Below the pieces are notes generated by a model that saw only the letters and a program-made list of their open reading frames with translations, was not told the DNA's origin and did not search any database. Below, in pieces: positions 1 to 8,243 of a stretch of 64,000 bases of DNA (position 1 is its first letter; every line of letters begins with the position of its first letter). Origin of the DNA: CAZHDB01 sp964531225. GTDB taxonomy: Archaea; Thermoproteota; Thermoprotei_A; Sulfolobales; Desulfurococcaceae. The translations under genes were made by a program, and so were the position numbers. Where the stretch lies: NCBI GenBank assembly GCA_964531225.1, contig CAZHDB010000006.1, positions 1 to 64,000 of the forward strand, in the 5' to 3' direction.

Positions 1-3
1 ATA

Positions 4-129
4 ATGGAGATAAGAGAGAGACTCATTAAGCTTGAGACAAGAGTAGAAATGCTTGAGAAGAAAGTTGAGAATATTAATAATTATTTGAAGGAGCTTTATG
101 CATACATACAAAGAGCTTTAATGGGCTAA
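4..129 (+). CDS. small coiled-coil protein (possibly 5'-truncated by the window edge)
   Basis: An open frame of 41 codons ends with TAA at 127-129. It stays open to the window edge, so ATG at 4 may be an internal methionine. The translation is almost all heptad-like charged and hydrophobic residues (starts MEIRERLIKLETRVEMLEKK), which predicts one continuous coiled coil; it ends YIQRALMG. I do not recognise a family. Its composition and clean stop make it more likely than chance to be real, either a small coiled-coil protein or the tail of a larger one. It converges on panB. Confidence 0.45.
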   Translation: MEIRERLIKLETRVEMLEKKVENINNYLKELYAYIQRALMG

Positions 130-190
130 TGTTCTACAATGCCTAATAATACTTCTTTTTCAATTTATATTTATTCATAGATAGATTACT

Positions 191-1018
191 CTATTCCTTT
201 AGAAATAATTTTCTATCCTTCTCCTTCATGGTAAAGTAGTGTTCCTTGGATGGAAACAATTCATTTCTAACTTCGTATGCATACTGGCTAATAGCTTCAA
301 TGACTATTTTAGATAGATCAGCATATTTCTTGGCAAATGATGGTATCTCCTCATATAATCCAAGTATATCGTGAAGAACGAGAACTTGTCCATCACAGTA
401 TGGGCCACTACCAATACATATTGTTGGTACATTAACCTCCTCGGTAATGGCTTTAGCCACTTCAGCAGCAGTAAATTCTATGACAATAGCAAATACACCT
501 GCTTCTTCGAGGGCTTTTGCATCTTCAATAATCTTCTTAGCTTCCTCTATTCTCCTTCCCCTTCTCCTATATCCGCCAAATCTAAGATACCTTTGAGGAG
601 TTAAACCTATATGCCCCATGACAGGTATTCCTGCATTAACAATGGCCTTAACTCTATCAGCCATTTCAATTCCCCCCTCAAGCTTTACAGCTTCTGCTCC
701 AGCCTTGACGAGTAAACCAGCATTTCTAATAGCATCCTCAATACTCGTTTCATAACTAAGAAAAGGCATATCTCCAATAACTAAGGCTCTAGGCTTTGCA
801 GCAACCACTGCCTTAACATGATGAATCATATCATCCATGGACACTGGTAATGTTGATTTTAGTCCATGCATTACCATTCCAACACTATCCCCAACAAGTA
901 TTGCATCAACGCCTGCTTTATCAACTAGTCTTGCAAACGCATAATCATATGCTGTCACCATAACTATTTTTTCCCGGCCCTTCTTTTTAACAAGATCAAT
1001 GATTGTAACCTTCTCCAT
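191..1018 (-). CDS. panB: 3-methyl-2-oxobutanoate hydroxymethyltransferase (ketopantoate hydroxymethyltransferase)
   Basis: PanB transfers a hydroxymethyl group from methylene-tetrahydro(methano)pterin to 2-oxoisovalerate to give ketopantoate, the first committed step to pantoate and coenzyme A, in the cytoplasm. The 275-residue length is normal for the TIM-barrel family. Family motifs seen are VTAYDYAFA near residue 21, GDSVGMVMHG near 43 (metal-binding Asp), GDMPF near 82, VKLEGG near 111 and GHIGLTPQ near 135. The ATG start at 1018 has GGTG about eight bases upstream. The gene for the next enzyme, ketopantoate reductase, lies 1.8 kb away on the same strand, separated by an oppositely oriented MFS gene, so the two are probably not co-transcribed. 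Confidence 0.96.
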   Translation of the reverse strand: MEKVTIIDLVKKKGREKIVMVTAYDYAFARLVDKAGVDAILVGDSVGMVMHGLKSTLPVSMDDMIHHVKAVVAAKPRALVIGDMPFLSYETSIEDAIRNAGLLVKAGAEAVKLEGGIEMADRVKAIVNAGIPVMGHIGLTPQRYLRFGGYRRRGRRIEEAKKIIEDAKALEEAGVFAIVIEFTAAEVAKAITEEVNVPTICIGSGPYCDGQVLVLHDILGLYEEIPSFAKKYADLSKIVIEAISQYAYEVRNELFPSKEHYFTMKEKDRKLFLKE

Positions 1019-1188
1019 ATTTTATACACCTTCTAACTTGATTATCTCAACTAAAGATTATTACTCAATTGTCACCGAGATATATGAGATACCTATATAT
1101 CAAATATCGATTATATCATAGAGTATATGATACAGTTAGTATTAAAATATTTTATTATTCTTATCCATAAAAGTATTAGGTATTGGAA

Positions 1189-2469
1189 ATGAGGATAGAC
1201 AAAGTACTACTATTGTCAATGTCTATATGGGCCGCTGTTGCATTAAGTGTAGGCCTATCGAGCTTTGTATTAAAGGGATTTCAGGCCGAAGTGCCTAAAT
1301 TACCAGCTTATATATCAGGATTATTAGCATCATCGACCCCCATAGGCATGTTGATAGGGGCTTCAACATGTGGACTTTTAGGTGATCGATTGGGTAGAAA
1401 GGCATCGTTAATAGTGTATATCGTATTACAAATCGTAGGCAATATACTGGTGTCATTGGCATATGATCCGGTATCGTTTATATTATTTAGGTTAATCGCG
1501 GGCATTGGGGCAGGAGGCATTCTGCCTATAGTATCTACACTAGTAGCTGAATTTTCATTACCAAGAGACCGTGGTTCAAGAATAGCTTTCCTAGAGAGTG
1601 CATGGGCATATGGATGGCTTTTAATGGTTATATTAGCAGTTACTTATTTCAGAACGCATGGATGGAGATACTATGCAATCATAAGCTCATATGCAGTAAC
1701 ATTATTATCAATACCTGCTTTATTCATTCCAGAATCACCTAGATACTTAATGAGTAGGGGTAAAATTGAAGAGGCAAAGAACTTGGCTAGTAGATATGGT
1801 ATTAAATTGCCCGAAATACCTGTTATTGAGAAGTTTGGAATAAAAGAGGGCTTAAAGATTCTACTTAGTAAAGATCATAGAAGAGTGACAATACTTTTAT
1901 GGATTACATGGTTTGCGATAACAATGGGCTATTACGGAGTATTCATATGGTTTCCAAATCTACTAGCACAGCATGGTATGGAAATAGGATTTGGAGCTGT
2001 ATCTGAATTTATTAGAAACAATTACTACACGTATATAGTCATTACAACGATCTTACAAATACCCGGCTATTACAGCGCCGTATATCTTGTTGAAAAAATA
2101 GGCAGAATAAAGACCGTGTCAATATATCTAATTATAACGGGATTAGCTGCTTTCCTACTAGCATTTACGACACAGCCATCATTATTCCTATTAGCTGGTA
2201 TGGCACTAAACTTCTTCGATCTAGGGGCATGGGCAGCATTATATGCCTATACACCAGAGCAGTATCCGACGCAAATACGGGTACTTGGAAGTGGCTGGGC
2301 TGCTGCATGGGGTAGAATAGGGGGTATCGTGGGCCCGTATATTGTCCCGTTCCTTGGATCTTGGACCACAGCATTTACATTCTTTGCAATAATTAATATT
2401 GTAGGAGGCTTAGCAGCCCTAGGAGGCAGAGAACTTAAGGGAATGGAAATGATTGAATTAAAGAAATAA
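1189..2469 (+). CDS. MFS transporter, sugar/metabolite porter type
   Basis: This is a 12-helix major facilitator protein of about 426 residues. It carries the loop 2-3 motif A (GDRLGRK, about residues 67-73) and a PESPRYL motif at about 184-190 after helix 6, which is typical of the sugar porter and metabolite:H+ symporter branches. These features support a proton- or solute-coupled carrier in the cytoplasmic membrane. The substrate cannot be read from sequence. A TTG two codons upstream (1183) is possible, but AGGT at 1178-1181 is better spaced for ATG 1189. It is transcribed divergently from panB across a 170-base AT-rich gap. Pantoate or a branched-chain keto acid is a guess from the neighbours only. 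Confidence 0.88.
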   Translation: MRIDKVLLLSMSIWAAVALSVGLSSFVLKGFQAEVPKLPAYISGLLASSTPIGMLIGASTCGLLGDRLGRKASLIVYIVLQIVGNILVSLAYDPVSFILFRLIAGIGAGGILPIVSTLVAEFSLPRDRGSRIAFLESAWAYGWLLMVILAVTYFRTHGWRYYAIISSYAVTLLSIPALFIPESPRYLMSRGKIEEAKNLASRYGIKLPEIPVIEKFGIKEGLKILLSKDHRRVTILLWITWFAITMGYYGVFIWFPNLLAQHGMEIGFGAVSEFIRNNYYTYIVITTILQIPGYYSAVYLVEKIGRIKTVSIYLIITGLAAFLLAFTTQPSLFLLAGMALNFFDLGAWAALYAYTPEQYPTQIRVLGSGWAAAWGRIGGIVGPYIVPFLGSWTTAFTFFAIINIVGGLAALGGRELKGMEMIELKK

Positions 2470-2805
2470 ATTTTTATGTTTCAATATTATTATGAGCGAT
2501 AATAAGGATATTACCAATAATTAGCAAATATATTAAATATTAATAGAGTCCTTTCTTGTATAGTTCCTGCCTAAATATGGTAATGCGGATCCTCTTTAAA
2601 TCTAATGCCAATTTCAGCCTTACATTTTAAAATAGGATTTTAATCAAAATAGTGGTTCAATAAGACTATTTACCAAAATGTGTTAAAAACACTATATAAA
2701 ATACATTACCATGGCATCTAGTCTATAATCTTAAGCCGATAATAGCAATGTTAAATTATATAATTCTACTATAAGTAGAAGCTTTGCATATACGGCATTA
2801 ATAAT
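2470..2805. other. convergent intergenic spacer
   Basis: This 336-base AT-rich gap lies between the 3' ends of the MFS gene and panE. I see no open frame with coding character, no tRNA and no C/D boxes. The only structured element is the short hairpin at 2764-2780, listed separately. Confidence 0.6.
2764..2780 (-). terminator. hairpin downstream of panE, possible 3' end signal
   Basis: There is a perfect 7-bp inverted repeat TTCTACT-ATA-AGTAGAA 26 bases past the panE stop, followed on the minus strand by an AT-rich tract. Archaeal terminators are normally U-tracts rather than hairpins, so a terminator role is only a suggestion. Confidence 0.25.
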
Positions 2806-3729
2806 CTATTCTCTAAACGACTCCTCAATTAAATGAATTAAATCCACAATGAGCTTATTAATAATTGATTCTCTACCATGACTTTCCAAAACCCTAACAA
2901 TATATCCATTAATATAGTCGATCTCTGTTTTCCTACCAGCAATTATGTCTTGAGCCATACTAGAATAATTTTCTTTAGTAACCATGGCAACTCTCATGAC
3001 ATGTTTATAAAGTCTATCTAGAACAAGATTATACCCCTCTAAATTAGCTGCTTCTACAAGTTCTTTCAAAATATTCCAAGCCAATCTTTTACCCCATTCA
3101 GATAAAATAATCTTATTAGGTGATCTAGCAATAGCTGTTAATGGATTAATAACTGCATTTATGCCTAATTTAAGCCATCTCTCAAAATCAATATTTGACG
3201 TTATCCATGCTGGACAGCCGCCTTTAACTAATATTCTAGCTATTTCTGGTAATAGCTTATGGATACCTAGATGTTGGCCAAATACAATAGATCCTATCCC
3301 TTTTTCAAGAATTACGTTAGGCCTAATTCGTTGAGCACCTATTCTTACTACACCACATGCAACACGATATGGTGTAAAGAGATTTTCCATATACTCGTAT
3401 GATCCAAATCCGTTTTGTAAACTAATATATAGTGTATCACCATTATCAATATTTTTCATGAGATTCTCCGTACTTTCAAGATCAGTTGCTTTAACAGCAT
3501 TAATTACAATATCATATGCTTCATAAGCTTCGGTATGATGATATGCTCTAATAGGTACGAATGCCTCTTTACCATTAGAGAATATTATGGTTATACCATT
3601 GTATTCACGGACTGTTTCTACACTATTCCAACTCCTATAATAAACATCTAGATCCATTACACCTCCACGATATAGGAAATATGCAATTAAACCACCTATA
3701 CTGCCTCCTCCGATAATAGCTATTTTCAC
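2806..3729 (-). CDS. panE: 2-dehydropantoate 2-reductase (ketopantoate reductase)
   Basis: PanE reduces ketopantoate to pantoate with NAD(P)H. The 307-residue protein starts with a Rossmann dinucleotide site (GGGSIGG, about residues 7-13). The central ketopantoate reductase pattern follows, including SLQNGFGSYE near residue 103, and the C-terminal half is helical with the family spacing (KLGINAVINPLTA near 186). The GTG start at 3729 has GGTG about nine bases upstream. The gene is the last of a three-gene minus-strand run; the ThiN-domain regulator ends 13 bases upstream, so co-transcription is very likely. Together with PanB it forms the archaeal pantoate route. Confidence 0.93.
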   Translation of the reverse strand: MKIAIIGGGSIGGLIAYFLYRGGVMDLDVYYRSWNSVETVREYNGITIIFSNGKEAFVPIRAYHHTEAYEAYDIVINAVKATDLESTENLMKNIDNGDTLYISLQNGFGSYEYMENLFTPYRVACGVVRIGAQRIRPNVILEKGIGSIVFGQHLGIHKLLPEIARILVKGGCPAWITSNIDFERWLKLGINAVINPLTAIARSPNKIILSEWGKRLAWNILKELVEAANLEGYNLVLDRLYKHVMRVAMVTKENYSSMAQDIIAGRKTEIDYINGYIVRVLESHGRESIINKLIVDLIHLIEESFRE

Positions 3730-3742
3730 TAGATATGCACCA

Positions 3743-4651
3743 TTACCTAATTAGGTTAAGTAATATATCGATCAGATCCTCCATATCTTTTGAAAATATA
3801 TAGATAACAGGTTCAAGTCCATAGCCTCCATGATCAACTATAACGTCTAGCCTTCCACGGTATCTCCTTATAACTCGTTTTATAGAATTATTGAAATCCG
3901 TAATACTACCATGTGGTCCTGTTTCTGCAATTCTCATTCTCATATGTCTAAGCTTGTTAATAAATTCAAGATCATATCTGATGACTGCAGCAGCTCTTAT
4001 AGAAGTATTCAATGTAGCAACTTGTAACAATATTGAAGCTGTATGATGACTGCATCCAAAACATGGTCTACCAACAGCTTCTACTTTATTATCAACTTTT
4101 ACTATTCTACCGGGTAACCCTATAATATCATTTATTGATCGGGGTTCTGGCAATGCATAAACTATATTCATACCCACTTCAGGAACGAGTTTGTAGGCCT
4201 TTGGATCGCTGGTTAATCTTTCTAATGCTCTTTCATATTCTATAATCAATGGTGAAGATACTCCTGCTGGATGAAGCTGTTTACATATGCTACACCCATA
4301 AGGTATATCTTTTGATATCCTATAATGCAAAGTGCATAATCTTTGCTCTGACAATATCTGGTTTATAATAGTTGAGAATAATATCATGTATCTTTCAATA
4401 TCATTCTTTATAAGTGGGCTAAGCAGTATACTAATATATGAATCTATTTCTTCATTTGAAAAACCAACATTATTTAGCATTTTATAGTATTTATCAATAG
4501 GATCATTTACTATTTTGTAAACCATAGGCTGTGTTATACCTAGTTGCTTAGCTATTTTTGCCTGAGCATATCCCTCATTATAAAGCCTATGGATCAGTAT
4601 AGCTTTAATAGGGTAAACAAAATATTTTACTGCTAATTCGTATGGTATCAT
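3743..4651 (-). CDS. HTH-ThiN transcriptional regulator (ThiR-like)
   Basis: The N-terminal helix-turn-helix (about residues 24-49 from ATG 4651, AQAKIAKQLGITQPMVYKIV) precedes a short cysteine-rich linker (C-x13-C-x2-C-x3-H), which could bind zinc. A C-terminal ThiN domain follows: LVPEVGMNIVYALP, PGRIVKV, and VIVDHGGYGLEPVIYIF near the end. ThiN domains bind or make thiamine phosphate. Proteins with HTH plus ThiN are known archaeal regulators of thiamine genes, so this is most likely a thiamine-phosphate-sensing regulator rather than an enzyme. ATG 4651 fits the family N terminus better than TTG 4663. It sits directly upstream of panE, with thiL 10 kb away, so its targets may include either pathway. 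Confidence 0.82.
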   Translation of the reverse strand: MIPYELAVKYFVYPIKAILIHRLYNEGYAQAKIAKQLGITQPMVYKIVNDPIDKYYKMLNNVGFSNEEIDSYISILLSPLIKNDIERYMILFSTIINQILSEQRLCTLHYRISKDIPYGCSICKQLHPAGVSSPLIIEYERALERLTSDPKAYKLVPEVGMNIVYALPEPRSINDIIGLPGRIVKVDNKVEAVGRPCFGCSHHTASILLQVATLNTSIRAAAVIRYDLEFINKLRHMRMRIAETGPHGSITDFNNSIKRVIRRYRGRLDVIVDHGGYGLEPVIYIFSKDMEDLIDILLNLIR

Positions 4652-4685
4652 ATGACTACCCAAGAATATAGTATAGATAACCTAG

Positions 4686-5372
4686 TTATAATTCTTTTTC
4701 TCTATTTATTATAGCTTCGTTATACTGAACTTTTTCGTCGTCCAATGGAATACCTAGATTAATGCCCACAATTTTTGAAGCAACATAATCGGCATATACC
4801 AAGATCTCATTTAATATCCTTATCTCATTAGTAAATAAGTCTTCATACCTTAGCATTCTATTTAATAGATCAGTTACAAGATCTAAGTCCTTAAATACTA
4901 ATTCGCGGAAGAGACTAATATCATATTTGTTTAAACGAGGCTTCCTATAAAGACTCTTAAGAACAGATAATAGCTTGTCTGGCTGAAGACTCCGATATTT
5001 TATGCGGAGAAGCCTAATATCCGGGTCATCACTATTATTTATAACACCCATATATTCTTGTACAGCTTCACGGACTGCATCAATATCAACAAATTTATAC
5101 CATGTCTGATTACTACTTGAAAAAGTTTTTTCAAGAACACCGTAGTTTCTCTCAAGAATGCGGAGAAGATTAGATGGATTATAATCAACGCCCAAGGACC
5201 TTAGTTTGATCACGAGAGATTTATAGCTAAAATCACCAAATCTCCGACTTCCAAAGCCATTATTCATTGAAACTTCAATAGCTGATCTGAGGACAACAAC
5301 TCCTTTATCCCCATATTTGTCTAGGAAATCCTTTACCCTTAACTTTAAAAGTTCTCTATTATCGATGTACAT
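4686..5372 (-). CDS. conserved hypothetical protein, possible N-terminal winged helix
   Basis: I do not recognise this cytoplasmic protein of about 228 residues. The first 110 residues alternate helices with a likely wing (SSSNQTWYKFVD) and a basic helix (RRFGDFSYKSLVIKLRSLG), which could be a winged-helix DNA-binding fold. The second half is all-helical. There is no signal peptide or membrane segment. A GGTGAT ribosome site favours ATG 5372 over TTG 5387. It is the first gene of the run ending in panE, 22 bases upstream of the ThiN regulator, which suggests a linked regulatory role. That role is inferred only from context. Confidence 0.65.
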   Translation of the reverse strand: MYIDNRELLKLRVKDFLDKYGDKGVVVLRSAIEVSMNNGFGSRRFGDFSYKSLVIKLRSLGVDYNPSNLLRILERNYGVLEKTFSSSNQTWYKFVDIDAVREAVQEYMGVINNSDDPDIRLLRIKYRSLQPDKLLSVLKSLYRKPRLNKYDISLFRELVFKDLDLVTDLLNRMLRYEDLFTNEIRILNEILVYADYVASKIVGINLGIPLDDEKVQYNEAIINREKEL

Positions 5373-5608
5373 TATTAGCATCACCAATAAAAAACAATGA
5401 GAGAAATCACGGCCTATGTATAACCGGTATACCTGAGTCTATATAGGACTAACCCTTTTAGAAAATCTAGTGTATCACAATAGATCCAAGTAATACTCTA
5501 ATATATAACCTCTATTAACTCATGATGTAAAAGCAGTATTCACTATATTTTAAAACCTTGTATAGTGTCCTAGTATTATAGGAGTACATAAAATTGGTGT
5601 TAAATGGA

Positions 5609-6358
5609 ATGAATAATATTGTTGTAATTGCAAAGGATCTTATTAAGAAATATGGTACAAGAATAGCGGTTGCTGGAATATCGTTTACTGTATCTAGAGG
5701 AGAAATATTTGGTCTTATTGGACCTAATGGAGCAGGTAAAACAACTACATTGAGAATGATTGCTACACTAATAAAGCCGGATAATGGAGAAATATTCATT
5801 AAAAACATTAATGCTTTAAAAGATCCAGTGAATGCTAGAAAATACATTGGTTATCTCCCCGAGGAAGCTGAGGTATATCCCCGTCTAACTGGTTATGAAC
5901 ACCTATTATTTTATGCTAAACTTCGTAAACCAGATCATGTTGATGAAGCTGTGGAGTTTGGAGTAAAATTATCTGGTCTTGGTAAAAGGATCTATGATAA
6001 GGCTGGTGATTATAGTAAGGGTATGAAGCGCAGGCTTCTTCTTGCTATAGCTCTTATGACAAGACCTGATCTAGCTATTCTTGATGAGCCTACGAGCGGT
6101 TTGGATGTATATGCAAGTGTCCGTGTTAGGAATCTGATAAGAGAATACGTTCGTGAAACAGGATCATCAGTTATATTGTCTAGTCATAATATGCTTGAAG
6201 TAGAGTACTTATGTGATCGTATAGCATTTATTAGTCGTGGAAAAATTGTGTCTGTAGGGTATCCTAAGGAGATTCTCGAGAAATATAGTGCATCTAATCT
6301 TGAAGAAGCATTTGTAAAAGCAGTTGAAGAGGCAGGATATAAATATGAAGGGTTATAA
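5609..6358 (+). CDS. ABC transporter ATP-binding protein (NatA-like)
   Basis: This is a single ABC ATPase domain of about 249 residues. It has Walker A GPNGAGKTT near residue 37, the variant signature YSKGMKRRL, Walker B LAILDEPTSGLD and an H-loop SSHN. The KGMKRRL form of the signature is common in ABC-2 exporter ATPases. It pairs with the permease that follows; the two frames overlap by 14 bases, indicating translational coupling. ATG 5609 has GGTG nine bases upstream and is preferred to TTG 5594. An A/T-rich TATA-like element lies near 5546-5555. The substrate is unknown; the NatA/CcmA-type family exports ions, lipids or peptides. Confidence 0.92.
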   Translation: MNNIVVIAKDLIKKYGTRIAVAGISFTVSRGEIFGLIGPNGAGKTTTLRMIATLIKPDNGEIFIKNINALKDPVNARKYIGYLPEEAEVYPRLTGYEHLLFYAKLRKPDHVDEAVEFGVKLSGLGKRIYDKAGDYSKGMKRRLLLAIALMTRPDLAILDEPTSGLDVYASVRVRNLIREYVRETGSSVILSSHNMLEVEYLCDRIAFISRGKIVSVGYPKEILEKYSASNLEEAFVKAVEEAGYKYEGL

Positions 6359-7607
6359 TTTCAAAGTATTACTTTGGAAAGAATTGCTTGATCTATCTAG
6401 AGACTATAAAACATTAGCAACAAGTCTGTTATTGCCACTTATATTCTTTCCATTACTTGGCTTCCTTAGTTTAGCCCTTGTTACCCAACAACCTGTGAAT
6501 ATAGCTATAGTTGATATGGATCGCGTAGAACTACAAAATAGGCTTTTAAATCTTACATTTTCCTCAACGGATCTCGTAGATAAATTAATTGATGGTTTGA
6601 AAAAATATGGTTTCAACGTATATATAGCTAATGATTCCGATGTTGTGTATAATTCAAGTATAGATCTAGTAATTATTATTCCCAAAGGATTTACGTTTAA
6701 TCTTTCAAGTCTTAATTCTACGGCTCATGTAGAGATCTATAGGAGGGCTAATGTACAGGCTAGTGCTAGAGCTGAAGCAATAGCAAGATCTATAATTAAT
6801 GGATATAGTAATGCCATTTCTAAAGAGAAGGTTGAAGCAATAATAAGGGTTACAGGATTAAATGCTACATCAACAGCTATATTATATCCTATTAGTACAA
6901 AGTTACAACTTGTTACTATAGGAGGCCAAGAGGTTAGTGCAGAAGTAGAATTAAAGGGATTATTTGCAAGAGTACTTGTTCTCGCATTAAGCGTTGTTAT
7001 AACTCCCGCTACAAGCTTTATCATAGATGGGATTATTGGCGAGCGGGAAAGGAAAACCATAGAGATGATCCTTAGCCTTCCTCTTCCAGTTTCATTAATC
7101 ATATATTCTAAATTAGTTGCAGCTACAATGCTTGGATTATTAACAGCTATTGCCGATGCTCTTGGATTCGTATCCTATGTAGTATTGACTACAATGGCTC
7201 TAGGGGGAAGCTTATCATTACCCATAGATCCTATATTGTTATTACTCCATAGTATTGTAGCCTTCTTCACGATACTAGTAACAATATGTATTGCATTACC
7301 ATTCATTACAAGGACAAGGGGCATTAGAAGTGCATCAAATATTGCTAGTGGAATAGCTATAATTGGTACAATTGTATTCTTTACAGGATTTATTGTTGAT
7401 TATTCGAGGTTACCTACTACCATTAAATCTGTACTATATATTATACCCTATACTCATAGTATATTGTCGATACAATACTATGTCGTAGGATATACTTTTC
7501 AGGCATTGATACATCTAATGGTTCTAGTTATACTGAGTTTCGTTCTTCTACTCTTCTCTACGAAAATGTTGAATACTGAAAAAATGCTACTTGCACCACC
7601 TACATGA
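6345..7607 (+). CDS. ABC-2 type transporter permease (NatB-like)
   Basis: The protein has about 420 residues. An N-terminal transmembrane helix is followed by an extracytoplasmic domain of about 170 residues, then five or six C-terminal helices. The cytoplasmic coupling segment GERERKTIEMILSLPLP is diagnostic of ABC-2 and NatB permeases. It forms the membrane half of the exporter encoded by the overlapping upstream ATPase gene. TTG at 6324 is an alternative start, but ATG 6345 fits the family N terminus (MKGYNFKVLLWKELLDL). What the pair exports cannot be told from sequence. Confidence 0.9.
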   Translation: MKGYNFKVLLWKELLDLSRDYKTLATSLLLPLIFFPLLGFLSLALVTQQPVNIAIVDMDRVELQNRLLNLTFSSTDLVDKLIDGLKKYGFNVYIANDSDVVYNSSIDLVIIIPKGFTFNLSSLNSTAHVEIYRRANVQASARAEAIARSIINGYSNAISKEKVEAIIRVTGLNATSTAILYPISTKLQLVTIGGQEVSAEVELKGLFARVLVLALSVVITPATSFIIDGIIGERERKTIEMILSLPLPVSLIIYSKLVAATMLGLLTAIADALGFVSYVVLTTMALGGSLSLPIDPILLLLHSIVAFFTILVTICIALPFITRTRGIRSASNIASGIAIIGTIVFFTGFIVDYSRLPTTIKSVLYIIPYTHSILSIQYYVVGYTFQALIHLMVLVILSFVLLLFSTKMLNTEKMLLAPPT

Positions 7608-7715
7608 TCTACGCATATATTCGTATAAGAATACTATTTACGAATATATATTGTAAGTTGATAAACCTTATTTATTAAAGCAATTGTACTACGGTAGTAT
7701 TAGGAGGAGACAGCC

Positions 7716-8243
7716 TTGTTCAAGCCAGCATTTTACAGGGTACTATTTGCCGTAGAGGAGAATGAGGAATTCGATGTACGATTAGTAGGTAGGAGACTCA
7801 ATGTAATACCATCAACTGCTAAAAGATACATTAGAGAACTATTGAAGAAAGGCTATATAAGAGAAGTAAGGCCAGGATTATATGCATTAACAGATGAAGG
7901 TGTTACGTTAAAGAAAAGTCTCAAAAACCTATTAGAAAAGAATATTGAAGAAAATCTAGGATATATAGTAACAGACCCCTCTACGGGGAACCCTGTACCT
8001 GTAAAAATCACAAATATTTATCAATTCTATGCTATTGTAAAGTATAATCTTATTCCACAAGATATATTAATTGAACATATTAGAAAGGGCTATTTGGCTA
8101 AATGGATAAGGGATGTTCTCGGAGATCTTGATCTAGCCGATTTTCTAGATAATAAAAGAGATATTAGTGTTAATGAATTATTGAGTACATTAGAGGAAAG
8201 GCTAAAGATACTTGATAGTATTAGATCGGTCTTAGGGATGTAA
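7716..8243 (+). CDS. winged-helix protein with C-terminal helical domain, linked to maltokinase
   Basis: Residues 1-70 form a clear winged-helix DNA-binding domain: VGRRLNVIPSTAKRYIRELL as recognition helices, then a wing GYIREVRPGLYALTDEG. The C-terminal 90 residues contain YLAKWIRDVLGDLDLADFL, which resembles the short domain I know as DUF5752, seen near archaeal glycogen and trehalose genes; that assignment is from memory. The TTG start at 7716 is supported by an excellent AGGAGG site at 7702-7707. The stop TAA directly abuts the ATG of the maltokinase-like gene (TAAATG), so translation is coupled. A sugar-responsive regulator or a kinase-associated protein would both fit. Confidence 0.75.
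   Translation: MFKPAFYRVLFAVEENEEFDVRLVGRRLNVIPSTAKRYIRELLKKGYIREVRPGLYALTDEGVTLKKSLKNLLEKNIEENLGYIVTDPSTGNPVPVKITNIYQFYAIVKYNLIPQDILIEHIRKGYLAKWIRDVLGDLDLADFLDNKRDISVNELLSTLEERLKILDSIRSVLGM

Noticed and set aside
5390..5460. Palindromic GGTATACC and CTGA in the divergent gap at 5.4 kb
   Set aside because: The box C motif is missing and the palindrome is short; no feature can be supported.
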